Source: Salinispora pacifica CNR114
Lineage (GTDB): Bacteria; Actinomycetota; Actinomycetes; Mycobacteriales; Micromonosporaceae
Assembly: GCF_000514775.1 (NCBI RefSeq)
Contig: NZ_AZWO01000005.1
Span: 124,001 to 188,000, forward strand
Direction: 5' to 3'
DNA length: 64,000 bases
Shown: in pieces, positions 8,023 to 17,258 of the stretch
Layout: every line of letters begins with the position of its first letter
How positions within the stretch are numbered: position 1 is the stretch's first letter
Notes under the pieces: generated by a model
The model's database searches: none
The model's input: the letters and a program-made list of their open reading frames with translations, nothing else
What the model was told of the DNA's origin: nothing
Translations under genes and position numbers: made by a program

Positions 8023-8715
8023 GTGAACAAGGCCGAGCTTATCGAGACGCTCGCCGTTCGCCTGGGGGACCGGAAGACGGCGACGGCCGCGCTCGACGCG
8101 GTCCTCACTGAGGTCCAGGCGGCGGTTACCAAGGGTGAAAAGGTATCGATCACCGGCTTCGGAGCGTTCGAGAAGCGTGTCCGGGGCGCCCGAACAGCGC
8201 GCAATCCACGGACCGGCGAGGCGGTGAAGGTCAAGAAGACCTCCGTCCCGACGTTCCGCCCGGGTACCGGGTTCAAGGAGATGGTGGCCAGCGGCAAGGT
8301 GCCGAAGGCCACGGCGGCGAAGAAGACCACCGCCGCCAAGGCGACCGGGGCCAGGAGCACCGGCGCCGCGGCCAAGAAGACCACCGCGGCGAAGGCGACG
8401 AAGACCACCGCCGCCAAGAAGACGACTGCCGCGAAGGCCACCGCGGCGAAGAAGACCGCCGCGGCCAAGGCCACTCCGGCGAAGAAGACCGCGGCGGCCA
8501 AGGCCACCCCGGCGAAGAAGACCGCGGCGAAGAAGACCGCCGCGGCCAAGGCCACCCCGGCGAAGCGCGCCACCGCGACGAGGGCCACCGTGGCGCGGAA
8601 GTCCGCGACGAAGAAGGCGGCGCCCGCCACGAAGTCCACGGCGGCTCGGAAGAGCGCGGCGGCCACGAAGGCCACCGCGCGGAAGGCGCCGGCGAAGCGG
8701 GCGACCACCCGCTGA
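8023..8715 (+). CDS. hup: HU-family nucleoid protein with Lys/Ala-rich tail
   Basis: 230 residues from the GTG at 8023, chosen because GGGAGGAAG lies just upstream and the protein then begins [11 protein letters not shown], as in HU. The DNA-binding HU domain covers residues 1-90, with [21 protein letters not shown] forming the beta-arm. Residues 95-230 are a low-complexity tail of repeated KKTTAAKAT and AKATPAKK units, as in mycobacterial HupB and Streptomyces HupS. Such tails compact DNA and are sites of lysine modification in those species. A single gene between leuCD and mutT1. Confidence 0.95.
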   Translation: MNKAELIETLAVRLGDRKTATAALDAVLTEVQAAVTKGEKVSITGFGAFEKRVRGARTARNPRTGEAVKVKKTSVPTFRPGTGFKEMVASGKVPKATAAKKTTAAKATGARSTGAAAKKTTAAKATKTTAAKKTTAAKATAAKKTAAAKATPAKKTAAAKATPAKKTAAKKTAAAKATPAKRATATRATVARKSATKKAAPATKSTAARKSAAATKATARKAPAKRATTR

Positions 8716-8725
8716 GCCGACACCG

Positions 8726-8760
8726 TCGGGGGCGTCCACCAGCACGGTGGGCGCCCCCGA
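8726..8760. terminator. hup / mutT1 convergent terminator
   Basis: A 15-base inverted repeat (8726-8740 with 8746-8760, one G-T pair) with loop AGCAC lies directly after the hup stop and before the minus-strand mutT1 stop, so it can serve both genes. Confidence 0.7.
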
Positions 8761-8764
8761 TGCG

Positions 8765-9634
8765 TTACAAGGGGTCGGTGGCGATGAGAGTCGTGCCGGC
8801 AAAGGCGAGCAGCCAACCACCTGCATGCGCGGCGGTGAAGTCCACGCAGCGGCCGGAGAGGCGCTCCAGCGCCCCGGAAATCATCGGGCGCTGGCTACAC
8901 ACCACCGCCGACGTACCGGCGGCGCCGAAGGCGGCCAGGCGGGCGGCAGCGGCCAACGCGCACTCGTCCTGGCTCTGGCCCGCCCGCGGCTCGTCCAGCT
9001 CTTCGGCCACCTCAACGGGCAGGTCGAGCAGGTCCGCCACCGGGCTGAGAGTCTGGACGCAGCGCCGGGCCGACGCGGCGAGCAGTCGTACCGGTGCAAC
9101 CACGGCCACCAGCGGCGCCAGCCGTCGGGCCTGGGCCCAGCCGGCAACGGAGAGCGGCCGGCCGCCCTGGGAGCCGGCCCAACTGCTCCGCCCAACCGCG
9201 TGCGCGGGCCGCACCAACATGACTGTCGCGGTGACCGGTGGCAGGGCTGCGAACGCGCGGACCACCGCCGCGTCGTGCGGGTAACTGACCAACCGCACCG
9301 CTTGGTCCACCGCGAGCCAGCGCACCTCGTCAACCTCGTCGTCGGCCGGAAGGCCACCGGCCGCGACCGCCCGCATCGACCAGTAGTCGACCACCTTCGG
9401 CCGGCCCTGGCTGCGGTAGCGCACCCTCGGCAGCCGGGCCTGCGGCACTGCCCGTGCGCCGGTCTCCTCGGCGACCTCCCGGAGGGCGGCTTGGAGCGGG
9501 TGCTCGCCCGGCCCGAGCTTTCCCTTCGGCAGGGACCAGTCGGCGTAGCGGGGGCGGTGCACCAGGCAGACCTCGACACCGCCCCGGACCGGCCGCCAGA
9601 GGAGTCCGCCGGCCGCTCGGATCCCGCTCGCCAT
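8765..9634 (-). CDS. mutT1: NUDIX hydrolase with degenerate histidine-phosphatase domain (MutT1-like)
   Basis: 289 residues from the ATG at 9634; a TTG at 9661 would add nine residues. The N-terminal NUDIX box has the form Gx5Ex5[A]xREAxEE (GPGEHPLQAALREVAEETG, about 41-59). Residues from about 138 match the SixA/phosphoglycerate-mutase half seen in mycobacterial MutT1. In that half the RHG-type motif reads LVRPAHAVG and the late VCSH motif reads VVCSQRP, so both usual active histidines seem replaced, while SARRCVQTL is retained. The family sanitises 8-oxo-(d)GTP and diadenosine polyphosphates. The start lies four bases after the ppk stop, implying an operon. Confidence 0.85.
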   Translation of the reverse strand: MASGIRAAGGLLWRPVRGGVEVCLVHRPRYADWSLPKGKLGPGEHPLQAALREVAEETGARAVPQARLPRVRYRSQGRPKVVDYWSMRAVAAGGLPADDEVDEVRWLAVDQAVRLVSYPHDAAVVRAFAALPPVTATVMLVRPAHAVGRSSWAGSQGGRPLSVAGWAQARRLAPLVAVVAPVRLLAASARRCVQTLSPVADLLDLPVEVAEELDEPRAGQSQDECALAAAARLAAFGAAGTSAVVCSQRPMISGALERLSGRCVDFTAAHAGGWLLAFAGTTLIATDPL

Positions 9635-9638
9635 CTGG

Positions 9639-11996
9639 CTAGCGTACGGCCGTGCCGCCAACTCGGCGTAACAGCAGGTCCTGCAGGTGCGCCCGGGGGG
9701 CGTCCCCGCTGCCCACGCGCCGGTGCCAGCTGCCCTCCGCGTCCAGCTCGAACGCCTCCACGTCGGGGCTGAACGCGGCGGTCAGCACGTGATCCAGCTC
9801 GGCTCGGGCTACCGGGTCGGTGACCCGGACCAGTGCTTCGACCCGCCGGTCCAGGTTGCGGTGCATCAGATCGGCCGAGCCCATCCAGAACTCGGCGTCG
9901 CCGTCGTTGCCGAACCGGAAGATCCGCGAATGCTCCAGGAACCGGCCGAGCACCGATCGGACCCGGATGTTCTCCGACAGGCCCGGAACCCCGGGGCGGA
10001 GCGTGCACATACCCCGAATCAGCAGGTCCACGTGGACGCCGGCCTGGGAGGCCCGGTAGAGCGCGTCGGTGATCTCCTCGTCAACCAGCGAGTTCACCTT
10101 GAACTGGACCAGCCCCGACAGGCCGAGCCGAACGTTGGCGACCTCCCGTTCGATCCGTTCGATCAGGCCGCTACGGATTCCCTGCGGCGCCACCAGCAGC
10201 TGCCGGTACGTCGTCTGCCGGCTGTAGCCGGTCAGCACGTTGAACAGGTCGGTCAGGTCGGCGCCGACCTCCGGGTCGGCGGTGAGTAAACCGAAGTCCT
10301 CGTAGAGCCGGGCGGTTTTGGGATGGTAGTTGCCGGTGCCGATATGGCAGTAGCGGCGGATCTGGTTGCCCTCCTGCCGGACCACCAGCGCTGTCTTGCA
10401 GTGCGTCTTGAGGCCCACCAGGCCGTAGACGACGTGGCATCCGGCGCGCTCGAGCGTGCGTGCCCAGCCGATGTTGGCGATCTCGTCGAAACGGGCCTTC
10501 AACTCGACCAGCACCACCACCTGCTTGCCGGCCTCCGCCGCGTCCACCAGGGCGTCCACGATGGGGGAGTCACCGCTGGTGCGGTAGAGGGTCTGCTTGA
10601 TGGCCAGCACGTTCGGATCAGCGGCGGCCTGCTCGATGAAGCGCTGCACGCTGGTGGCGAAGGAGCGGTACGGGTGGTGTACCAGCACGTCCCCATCGCG
10701 CAGGGTGGCGAAGACACTGCGTGGTACCTCGCCCTCGGCGAGCCGTGGGTGGGTGGCCGGCACGAACGGCGGATCCTTCAGGTCCGGCCGATCCGCCTCG
10801 CCGTAGAGCTGCCACAGCGCCGACAGGTCGAGCAGACCGTTGACCCGCTGGACATCCTGGATATCCATGTCCAGTTCACGGATGAGGAGCTCCAGCATGT
10901 GTTCGGAGATCGAGGCGGCCACCTCCAGGCGTACCGAAGGGCCGAATCGACGCCGGGCGAGCTCCCGTTCGAGGGCCTGCAACAGGTCCTCGTCCCGGTC
11001 CTCGTCAACCTCCACCTCGGCGTTGCGGGTCACCCGGAACAGGTGGCACTCCACCACCTGCATGCCGGAGAAGAGCTGGCCCAGGTGCACCGAAATCAGA
11101 TCCTCGACCGGCAGCACCTGGACGCCCGGCTGGTCGCGATGGACGCGGACGAACCGGGGTACGTTGTTGGGCACCTTGACCCGCGCGAACAGCTCCGGTC
11201 CGCCGTCCGGGGCGCAGACGGAGACCGCCAGGTTGAGGGAACGCCCGGAGATGTACGGGAACGGGTGGGCCGGGTCAACCGCGAGCGGGGTGAGTACGGG
11301 AAAGATGTGCTCACCGAAGTAGGTGTACAACCGGGTCTGCTCGGCGTCGGTCAGGTCCGCCCAGCGGAGGATGCGCAGGCCGGTGGCGGCCAGCTTCGGC
11401 AGGAGGTCATCGACGAAGCAGGCAGCCTGCCGGGAAACCAGGGTGGCGGTCTTCTCCGCGATCAGCTCGAGCTGGGTGCGCAGCGGCATCCGGTCGCCAC
11501 CGCGGACCGGTAGCCCCGCGGAGAGCCGTCGCTTCAGCCCGGCGACCCGCACCATGTAGAACTCGTCGAGGTTGCTGGCGAAGATGGCGAGAAACTTCGC
11601 CCGTTCCAGCAGCGGGGTGCGCGGGTCCTCGGCGAGCGCGAGGACCCGCGCATTGAAGTCCAGCCAGGAGAGCTCGCGGTTGAGGAACCGGTCGTCCGGC
11701 AGCGGTTGCGCGGCGGGCGGTTCGGCGGGCAGCGCCGGCTGGTCCGGCACCGGGTCGAGTGCCTCTGCCAGGCCGGCTGCGTCGTCGGCCGGTTCGGCGT
11801 CTGTCGGTTTGGCTGGCTCGATGTCCGTCGGCTCGGTCGGTGCGGCGCTGGTCGGCTCGGCCGGGTGGTCGGCGGTGTCGGTGCCCCGGGCGGACAGGAA
11901 GCGGCCGTTGGCCCCGCGCGGGCGGGAGCCGTTGTGGGATGGAACCGCCGGTCGGCCGGCGACGGAGTCAGCGTGGTGCTCGCCAGGGGTGCTCAC
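9639..11996 (-). CDS. ppk: polyphosphate kinase
   Basis: 785 residues from a GTG start. It reversibly polymerises the gamma-phosphate of ATP into polyphosphate. Visible PPK1 features are [37 protein letters not shown], and the autophosphorylated histidine in [12 protein letters not shown] near residue 532, followed by [19 protein letters not shown]. The first 85 residues are an acidic, Ala/Pro-rich extension without a recognised domain. mutT1 follows four bases later. A -10 CAAGAT and a -35 TTGGCG are placed so that the transcript begins at the GTG. Confidence 0.95.
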   Translation of the reverse strand: MSTPGEHHADSVAGRPAVPSHNGSRPRGANGRFLSARGTDTADHPAEPTSAAPTEPTDIEPAKPTDAEPADDAAGLAEALDPVPDQPALPAEPPAAQPLPDDRFLNRELSWLDFNARVLALAEDPRTPLLERAKFLAIFASNLDEFYMVRVAGLKRRLSAGLPVRGGDRMPLRTQLELIAEKTATLVSRQAACFVDDLLPKLAATGLRILRWADLTDAEQTRLYTYFGEHIFPVLTPLAVDPAHPFPYISGRSLNLAVSVCAPDGGPELFARVKVPNNVPRFVRVHRDQPGVQVLPVEDLISVHLGQLFSGMQVVECHLFRVTRNAEVEVDEDRDEDLLQALERELARRRFGPSVRLEVAASISEHMLELLIRELDMDIQDVQRVNGLLDLSALWQLYGEADRPDLKDPPFVPATHPRLAEGEVPRSVFATLRDGDVLVHHPYRSFATSVQRFIEQAAADPNVLAIKQTLYRTSGDSPIVDALVDAAEAGKQVVVLVELKARFDEIANIGWARTLERAGCHVVYGLVGLKTHCKTALVVRQEGNQIRRYCHIGTGNYHPKTARLYEDFGLLTADPEVGADLTDLFNVLTGYSRQTTYRQLLVAPQGIRSGLIERIEREVANVRLGLSGLVQFKVNSLVDEEITDALYRASQAGVHVDLLIRGMCTLRPGVPGLSENIRVRSVLGRFLEHSRIFRFGNDGDAEFWMGSADLMHRNLDRRVEALVRVTDPVARAELDHVLTAAFSPDVEAFELDAEGSWHRRVGSGDAPRAHLQDLLLRRVGGTAVR

Positions 11997-12030
11997 CCGC
12001 CCATCTTGACCTGAGCCCGGTTAACGCCAA
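11997..12030 (-). promoter_or_regulatory. ppk promoter, leaderless type
   Basis: Read on the minus strand: TTGGCG (12025-12030), a 16-base spacer, CAAGAT (12003-12008), six bases, then the GTG of ppk. No Shine-Dalgarno is seen before the GTG. Confidence 0.55.
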
Positions 12031-12049
12031 ATGAACTTGGCCGGGTTGC

Positions 12050-12247
12050 TCAGCTCATCGTCGGCAACGTCACGCGAATCACGGTTCCCGCCCCGTCGGT
12101 CTCCACCCGCAACCGTTGGCCGAGGCGGAGCAGCCGCAGGCCGGAGGCGTCGAAGGCCGGAGCCGGAAACGCCAGCTCGGTGCCGTCGTCGAGGAGGAGC
12201 ACGCCGCTGCGGGTCGTCGCGTCATAGGTGGCCACCGTGCCCTGCAT
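12050..12247 (-). CDS. small cold-shock-domain-like protein, 65 aa
   Basis: 65 residues from the ATG at 12247. It begins MQGTVATYDATTRSGVLLLD and continues with a DDGTELAF segment, matching the beta1-beta3 pattern of cold-shock domains (GTVKWF..KGFGFI..DDG), although the aromatic RNP residues are mostly missing. It may therefore be an OB-fold protein with altered nucleic-acid binding. It is encoded between fbiD and ppk on the same strand. The start is supported by a -10 (TAGCCT) seven bases upstream that overlaps the fbiD stop. Confidence 0.7.
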   Translation of the reverse strand: MQGTVATYDATTRSGVLLLDDGTELAFPAPAFDASGLRLLRLGQRLRVETDGAGTVIRVTLPTMS

Positions 12248-12260
12248 GACCGGCAGGCTA
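12248..12260 (-). promoter_or_regulatory. -10 element TAGCCT formed from the fbiD stop codon
   Basis: On the minus strand TAGCCT (12255-12260) is followed by seven bases and the ATG at 12247. The first three bases, TAG, are also the stop codon of fbiD. Confidence 0.6.
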
Positions 12261-12902
12261 CACCGGCCGACCGACGGTGGGGGCGGCCGTGCCACACAGC
12301 GACGCGGTGCGCGCCCCCAGCCCGAGCCGGGTGGCCGCGGCCAGGTCGGCGGCGGTGTCGACATCCCGTCGCAGGCTCGGCCCGGCGCCGAGCAGGGGAA
12401 GTGCACCACTGGCCGCATGCGCGGCCGCGGAGCCGCCCCCGAAGCGGGGGTCCAGCGGCACGCCGGGCGGCGCGGCCAGCAGCACGGTGCCGGTGCCGGG
12501 GGCGTCGGGTACGTACCGGCGGGCCGTGGGGCCGGACCGCGCCGCCGACAGGGCGGCCGCCAACTCGACCGGGCGTAGCGCGGGCAGGTCCGCGGTGAGG
12601 CCCGCGACCCAGCCGGCCCCGGCGACTGCCGCGCCGTGGCGGAAGGCGGGGTTGAGCCCGCCGGTGGGGTGGTCGGGCACCACCCGGGCGCCGGCCGCCC
12701 CGGCCGCCGCCGTCACCGCCGGATCGTCTGTCACCACCAACACCCCGGCAACCACCGGACAGGCCCGTACCGCCTCGATCGTGTCGACCGCCAACGCCAG
12801 CGCCAACGCCTCGTGGGGCTGGCCTGGCAGCGCGCCGCGGAGCCGGCTCTTCGCCGCGTCCAGCCGCTTCACCGGCACCACCACGGTCCACACCTGGGTC
12901 AC
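12258..12902 (-). CDS. fbiD: phosphoenolpyruvate/2-phospholactate guanylyltransferase (coenzyme F420 synthesis)
   Basis: 214 residues from the GTG at 12902; a longer frame to 12938 lacks family character. FbiD/CofC charges phosphoenolpyruvate or 2-phospholactate with GTP to supply the side chain of F420. Motifs are VVVPVKRLDAAKSRL at the N-terminus, LVVTDDPAV, the NPAF segment GGLNPAFRHG, and GLTADLPALRP (metal-binding Asp). Its place beside ppk, mutT1 and hup matches the fbiD locus in mycobacteria. A CAGGAT -10 sits six bases before the GTG. Confidence 0.88.
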   Translation of the reverse strand: MTQVWTVVVPVKRLDAAKSRLRGALPGQPHEALALALAVDTIEAVRACPVVAGVLVVTDDPAVTAAAGAAGARVVPDHPTGGLNPAFRHGAAVAGAGWVAGLTADLPALRPVELAAALSAARSGPTARRYVPDAPGTGTVLLAAPPGVPLDPRFGGGSAAAHAASGALPLLGAGPSLRRDVDTAADLAAATRLGLGARTASLCGTAAPTVGRPV

Positions 12903-12914
12903 CCCGCCATCCTG
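12903..12914 (-). promoter_or_regulatory. -10 element CAGGAT for leaderless fbiD
   Basis: On the minus strand CAGGAT (12909-12914) is followed by GGCGGG and the GTG at 12900-12902, the same geometry as at the other leaderless-type starts in this window. Confidence 0.5.
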
Positions 12915-13038
12915 CCAGCCCGGTGCCGGTACCCTCACTGGCCGGACCCGGGGCGAGCAGGCATGATTTCACCTCGCGGGCGTTGAACCGGGTGGGGCGT
13001 ACCGGCGGGCCGGACGGTGGCGGTAGAAGGAGGCGTGG

Positions 13039-13764
13039 GTGGCGCGGCGCAGGATCGGGTTCTGGCCACGGTTCGCTGTGGTGCTGGTCAAATCCGTGAT
13101 GACGATCTGGACGCGGCGGAGTTGGCGCGGCATGGAACACCTGGGTCGCTCCGGCGGGATGATCCTCGTGCCGAACCACATCTCGCACGCCGATCCGCTG
13201 GTCGCCGCGCACTTCATCTACGACTCCGGACGTTGGCCGCGGTTCCTCGGCAAGGCCAGCTTGTTTCGAATTCCGCTGGTCGGCCTGATCCTGCGCCGCT
13301 GCTGGCAGATCCCGGTCGAGCGCGGCACCACGGCCGCGGTGCAGTCGCTGGACCGCCTGGTCGAGGTGGTGAACAGCGGCGGTGCGGTGGTGATCTACCC
13401 GGAGGGGACCACGACCCGGGAACCCGAGCTGTGGCCGATGAAGGCCAAGACCGGAGCGGCGCGGCTCGCCCTGGCCACCGGCGCCCCGGTCATTCCGGTG
13501 GCGATGTGGGGGCCCGAGCGGATGTTCGATCCCCGGACCGCCCGGCTGAACCCGCGTCCCCGAATTCCGGTGACCGTCGTCGCCGGGCCCCCGGTCGACC
13601 TGGACCGGTGGGCCGGCGTCCCTCCGACGAAGGCGGTGCTTGAGGAGATGACCGAGGTCATCATGCTGCGTCTGCGCGATCTGCTGGCCGAGGTCCGGCA
13701 GGCCGACCCGCCGGCGCTCTGGGAACGCCCCCACCGCCCCGAACGCCCGGGAGCGGCGGCATGA
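13039..13764 (+). CDS. plsC: 1-acyl-sn-glycerol-3-phosphate acyltransferase
   Basis: 241 residues. Acylates lysophosphatidate in phospholipid synthesis, or a related acceptor. The catalytic HX4D motif is NHISHAD at 46-52, the glycerophosphate-binding block includes VERGTTAA, and YPEGTTT lies near 120. A membrane-associating hydrophobic N-terminus ([13 protein letters not shown]) precedes it. The GTG start has AAGGAGG upstream. Its ATGA overlap with gpsA links it to glycerol-3-phosphate supply, a sensible functional pairing. Confidence 0.92.
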   Translation: MARRRIGFWPRFAVVLVKSVMTIWTRRSWRGMEHLGRSGGMILVPNHISHADPLVAAHFIYDSGRWPRFLGKASLFRIPLVGLILRRCWQIPVERGTTAAVQSLDRLVEVVNSGGAVVIYPEGTTTREPELWPMKAKTGAARLALATGAPVIPVAMWGPERMFDPRTARLNPRPRIPVTVVAGPPVDLDRWAGVPPTKAVLEEMTEVIMLRLRDLLAEVRQADPPALWERPHRPERPGAAA

Positions 13765-14759
13765 GCGGGCACGTCGCCGTGTTGGGGGCCGGGTCCTGGG
13801 GGACAGCCTTCGCCAAGATCCTCGGTGACGCGGGCCGGGAGGTCACCCTCTGGGCCCGGCGACAGTCGGTCGTGGCGGCCCTGCGGGCCGAGCGGAGTAA
13901 CCCGGAGTACCTGCCGGGTCTGGTCCTGCCGGAGCGGGTGACGGCCACCGGTGACGCCGGGGCGGCGATCACGGGCGCTGAGCTGGTGGTGCTGGCGGTC
14001 CCGTCGCAGACACTGCGCGGCAACCTCGCCGAGTGGCTCCCGTACCTGCACCGCGACGCCACGCTGGTCTCCCTGATGAAGGGGATCGAACTCGGCACCA
14101 CCAAGCGGATGAGCGAGGTGGTCATGGAGACTGCCCGCGTCCCCGCCGACCGGGTGGTCGTGGTCTCCGGGCCGAACCTGGCGCCCGAGATCGCCGCCGA
14201 GCAGCCCGCCGCCACCGTCGTCGCCTGCCCCGACGTTGACCGGGCCACCCTCGTGCAGCGGTCGATCACCACCCCGTACTTCCGCCCGTACACCAACGAC
14301 GACGTGATCGGCTGCGAGTTGGGGGGCGCGGTCAAGAACGTCATCGCTCTCGCGTACGGGATCGCCACCGCGATGGGCTTCGGCCACAACACCAGGGCGA
14401 TGCTGGTCACCCGCGGGCTGGCCGAGACCGCCCGGCTCGGGGTAGCGCTCGGCGCCGACCCGCTGACCTTCGCCGGCCTCGCCGGTATGGGCGATCTGGT
14501 CGCGTCCTGCTCCTCCCCGTCAGCTCGCAACCGCACCTTCGGCGAGCACCTCGGCCGGGGGGCGACCCTGGAGGAGGCCCGGATCGCCACCCGGCAGACC
14601 GCCGAGGGGGTCAAGAGCGCGCTGGCCATCCGGGATCTGGCCCGAGCACACCAGATCGAGATGCCGATCACCGAGCAGGTCGAGCTGGTCTGCCACGAGG
14701 GCGGGGACCCACGACGTGCGGTCGCGGCGCTGATGAGCCGTACGACGAAGCCGGAGTGA
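13761..14759 (+). CDS. gpsA: NAD(P)-dependent glycerol-3-phosphate dehydrogenase
   Basis: 332 residues. Reduces dihydroxyacetone phosphate to sn-glycerol-3-phosphate for phospholipids. The Rossmann motif [13 protein letters not shown] is at the N-terminus; LMKGIE near 107, [10 protein letters not shown] near 135, and the catalytic-lysine region [19 protein letters not shown] follow. ATG overlaps the plsC stop. The next gene starts four bases after its stop. Confidence 0.96.
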   Translation: MSGHVAVLGAGSWGTAFAKILGDAGREVTLWARRQSVVAALRAERSNPEYLPGLVLPERVTATGDAGAAITGAELVVLAVPSQTLRGNLAEWLPYLHRDATLVSLMKGIELGTTKRMSEVVMETARVPADRVVVVSGPNLAPEIAAEQPAATVVACPDVDRATLVQRSITTPYFRPYTNDDVIGCELGGAVKNVIALAYGIATAMGFGHNTRAMLVTRGLAETARLGVALGADPLTFAGLAGMGDLVASCSSPSARNRTFGEHLGRGATLEEARIATRQTAEGVKSALAIRDLARAHQIEMPITEQVELVCHEGGDPRRAVAALMSRTTKPE

Positions 14760-14763
14760 GGCG

Positions 14764-15879
14764 ATGCCAGGCGACCGCGACGGAACCCGCTGTGTCCGTG
14801 CTGGGCTGCCGGAGCCGGTACCCGGGGATCCGTTCCTGCCCGGTCCGGTCTTTGCCGCGCCGTACCACCTCGATCCGGCGGCCGGTCCGGCGGGCACGCC
14901 GAACGGCTACGGTCGGACGGACAATCCGACCCGGCGGCGGCTGGAGGCGGCGATCGGTGAGCTGGAGGGGGCCGACTGTCGGGTCTTCGCCAGCGGCCAG
15001 GCGGCGATCACCGGGCTGCTGCTGAGTGCGTTGCGTCCCGGCGACACGGTGCTGCTCCCTGCCGACGGCTACTTTCCGGTGCGGGCGTTCGCCACCGAGA
15101 CCCTGGCCGGCATCGGGGTACGGGTACTCCTCGCGCCGACCGCCGGGCCGTATCCGGAGCTCACCGGCGTACGTCTGGTGTTGGTGGAGTCCCCGGCCAA
15201 CCCGGGCCTGGACGTCGTGGACCTGCCCGCGTTGGCGGCGCGGGCGCGGGCGGCGGGGGCCCTGTTGGTGGTGGACAACACCACCGCGACCCCGCTCGGG
15301 CTGCGTCCGTTGGAACTCGGCGCCGACCTGGTGGTGGCCTCGGGCACGAAGGCGCTCACCGGCCACTCGGACCTGCTGCTCGGGTATGTCGGCACCCGGT
15401 CAGCCGAGCTACTCGCGGCGGTGACCCGGTGGCGGGACCAGACCGGCGCGGTCCCGGGCGCCTTCGACGCCTGGCTGGCACACCGATCCCTGGCCACCCT
15501 CGACCTGCGGCTGGCCCGGCAGACCGCGAACGCGGCGGCCCTCGCCGGGTTGTTGGCTGAGCAACCGGGGGTGACCGGGCTGCGCTGGCCGGGCCGACCG
15601 GAGGACCCGGCCTACCCGGTCGCCGTGGCGCAGCTGCGCCGGATGCCGGGGGTGCTCTCGTTTGATCTCGGCGACGCCGACCGGGTCGCGCGCTTCGTCG
15701 CCGCGGCTCGGCTGGTGGCGGCGGCCACCTCGTTCGGCGGGCTGCACACCACGGCTGACCGGCGGGCCCAATGGGGGGACGACACCCCACCCGGCTTCGT
15801 CCGGCTCTCCTGCGGTGTCGAGGACACCGCCGACCTGGTTGCCGACGTGGCCGCAGCGCTGCGGGTCGTCAACTGCTGA
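14764..15879 (+). CDS. PLP-dependent Cys/Met-metabolism enzyme (cystathionine gamma-lyase/synthase family)
   Basis: 371 residues. Fold-type I PLP enzyme of the trans-sulfuration family. YGRTDNPTRRRLEAAIGELEG is the classic Y-x-R-x-x-NPT segment (about 50-69), VFASGQAAI the cofactor phosphate site, VVDNTTATPLGLRPLELGAD the Asp that binds the PLP nitrogen, and SGTKALTGHSD near 194-204 holds the Schiff-base lysine. A lyase (cystathionine or homocysteine) or synthase role cannot be separated by eye. It sits four bases behind gpsA, probably in the same transcript, with no obvious functional link. Confidence 0.88.
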   Translation: MPGDRDGTRCVRAGLPEPVPGDPFLPGPVFAAPYHLDPAAGPAGTPNGYGRTDNPTRRRLEAAIGELEGADCRVFASGQAAITGLLLSALRPGDTVLLPADGYFPVRAFATETLAGIGVRVLLAPTAGPYPELTGVRLVLVESPANPGLDVVDLPALAARARAAGALLVVDNTTATPLGLRPLELGADLVVASGTKALTGHSDLLLGYVGTRSAELLAAVTRWRDQTGAVPGAFDAWLAHRSLATLDLRLARQTANAAALAGLLAEQPGVTGLRWPGRPEDPAYPVAVAQLRRMPGVLSFDLGDADRVARFVAAARLVAAATSFGGLHTTADRRAQWGDDTPPGFVRLSCGVEDTADLVADVAAALRVVNC

Positions 15880-15957
15880 CCGCCGCCGGTTCCCCATGGC
15901 GGGTCACCGGCGTGGGAACTAGCCTCACGTCATCGTCTCCGGAGCGGGAGGGCAGAC

Positions 15958-16989
15958 GTGGGCAGCGCGGCAACGCCGGTGGTCGTTGGTTTGGACAACG
16001 GCGGCACCAGCAACAACGCCACCGTTCTGACGGTGGATGGACGCTTCCTTGTGGACGGGTTGCTGGAGAGCCCGAGCGAGGTCCAGGCCGGTCCGCAGGC
16101 GGCGATCGAGGCTCTCGCGGGCGCCTTTGCCGGGGCATTGGCGTCGGCCGGGGTAGCTCGGGATCTGGTCCGGGCGGTGGGGCTGGACACCCCCGGACCG
16201 GCCAGCGCCGTCGGGGTGATCTCCTCGCGTGGTTCGACCAACTTCTCCCAGCCACAGTGGCGGGGTTACGACGTGCGGGGTGCACTTGAGCGGCGGCTCG
16301 GCCTGCCGGTGGTGTATCTCAACGACGGCAACGCCGCCGCCCTGTACGCGCACCACTCGTACTTTGGCGCGGATGCGGCGCGTCGCTCCTCGGCCTCCGT
16401 GGTGGTCGGTACCGGGCTCGGTGGTGGGCTGGTCGACGGCGGGCGGGTGATCGCCGGTGCGGCCGGCATGGCGGGTGAGTTGGGGCACGTACCGCTACCG
16501 CTGACCGGCCTGCTTGGCCCCGGTCAGCCGGATCCGGTCTGCGGCTGTGGGTTCGTCGGGGACGCGGAGAGCGTCGCGTCGCTGACCGGGATCGCCCGTA
16601 ACCTGCTGCCGTACTGGCTGACCCGATTCCCCGGGCATCCGCTGACCGCGCAGCCGCTGGCGCGGGCCGCGAAGCTGGTCCGTGGGCTTGGCGAGCGGGG
16701 CGACCCACTGGCCCGGGAGATCTTCACCCAGCAGGCGAAGGCGATCGGCCGGCTGTTCACCCTCGTGGCGAATCTGGCTGACCCGCACGCCTACTTCGTC
16801 GGCGGGGGCGTGGTGGAGGCGGCCCCGGAGTTTCGCGACTGGTTCCTCGCCACTGTCCGCGAGCACACCGTGCTGCGGAAGGAGCAGGCGGCGGTGGCGA
16901 CATTTGCGCTGGTGCCGGAGCGGGACATGGCCGGGGCCCGGGGGGTGGCCCTCGCGGCGCTGCGGGGGTGGTCGGCGCCGGGGCGATGA
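15958..16989 (+). CDS. ROK-family sugar kinase/transcriptional-regulator-like protein
   Basis: 343 residues from a GTG preceded by GGAGCGGGAGGG. It lacks the N-terminal helix-turn-helix of ROK repressors, so a kinase role is more likely. Motifs are VGLDNGGTSNNATVL (phosphate 1), VGLDTPGPA, YLNDGNAAALYAH with the catalytic Asp, VVVGTGLGGGLVDGG, and GELGHVPLP. The usual ROK zinc site H-(x9-11)-CxCGxxGCxE is altered: here CGCGFVGDAES has Asp in place of the third cysteine. The sugar substrate is unknown. Confidence 0.85.
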   Translation: MGSAATPVVVGLDNGGTSNNATVLTVDGRFLVDGLLESPSEVQAGPQAAIEALAGAFAGALASAGVARDLVRAVGLDTPGPASAVGVISSRGSTNFSQPQWRGYDVRGALERRLGLPVVYLNDGNAAALYAHHSYFGADAARRSSASVVVGTGLGGGLVDGGRVIAGAAGMAGELGHVPLPLTGLLGPGQPDPVCGCGFVGDAESVASLTGIARNLLPYWLTRFPGHPLTAQPLARAAKLVRGLGERGDPLAREIFTQQAKAIGRLFTLVANLADPHAYFVGGGVVEAAPEFRDWFLATVREHTVLRKEQAAVATFALVPERDMAGARGVALAALRGWSAPGR

Positions 16990-17053
16990 CGGGTGCCCGG
17001 GCTTGACTACCGGTGGTCGGGCGACGGTGGGACCAGTACCGCCGCCCGACCGG

Positions 17054-17254
17054 TCATCGGCGTGGTGGCGCGGCGGTGAAGGTCGTCCAGGCTGCGGGGG
17101 TGAAGAGCAGCGCCGGGCCGGTGCGGTCCTTCGAGTCGCGCACGCCCACCACCTGCGGCAGCGTCGCGATCTCGACGCACGCCCCCTCGTCTCCGCTGTG
17201 GCTGCTGGTGCGCCAGTGGGCCCGGGTCAGCTCCGGGCCGAACGTCGGGGTCAT
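17054..17254 (-). CDS. DUF397 small protein
   Basis: 66 residues from the ATG at 17254; a longer frame into the upstream regulator is not family-like. The N-terminus ELTRAHWRTSSHSGDEGACVEIA, followed by VGVRDSKDRTGPALLFTPAAW, is the standard DUF397 pattern. These proteins occur beside XRE regulators in Streptomyces and relatives (the WhiJ-type pairs) and modulate their partner, affecting development or secondary metabolism. It lies four bases downstream of the XRE gene, as expected. Confidence 0.9.
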   Translation of the reverse strand: MTPTFGPELTRAHWRTSSHSGDEGACVEIATLPQVVGVRDSKDRTGPALLFTPAAWTTFTAAPPRR

Positions 17255-17258
17255 CGTC

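Noticed and set aside
7408..8826. Minus-strand frames over leuD and hup (472 and 272 codons)
   Set aside because: Complement of the HU tail repeats gives Gly/Arg/Leu or Ala/Val repeats; the plus-strand genes explain the region.
12079..13734. 551-codon minus-strand frame across fbiD and plsC
   Set aside because: Spans two real genes in the wrong frame and reads as Arg/Gly/His-rich sequence without domains.
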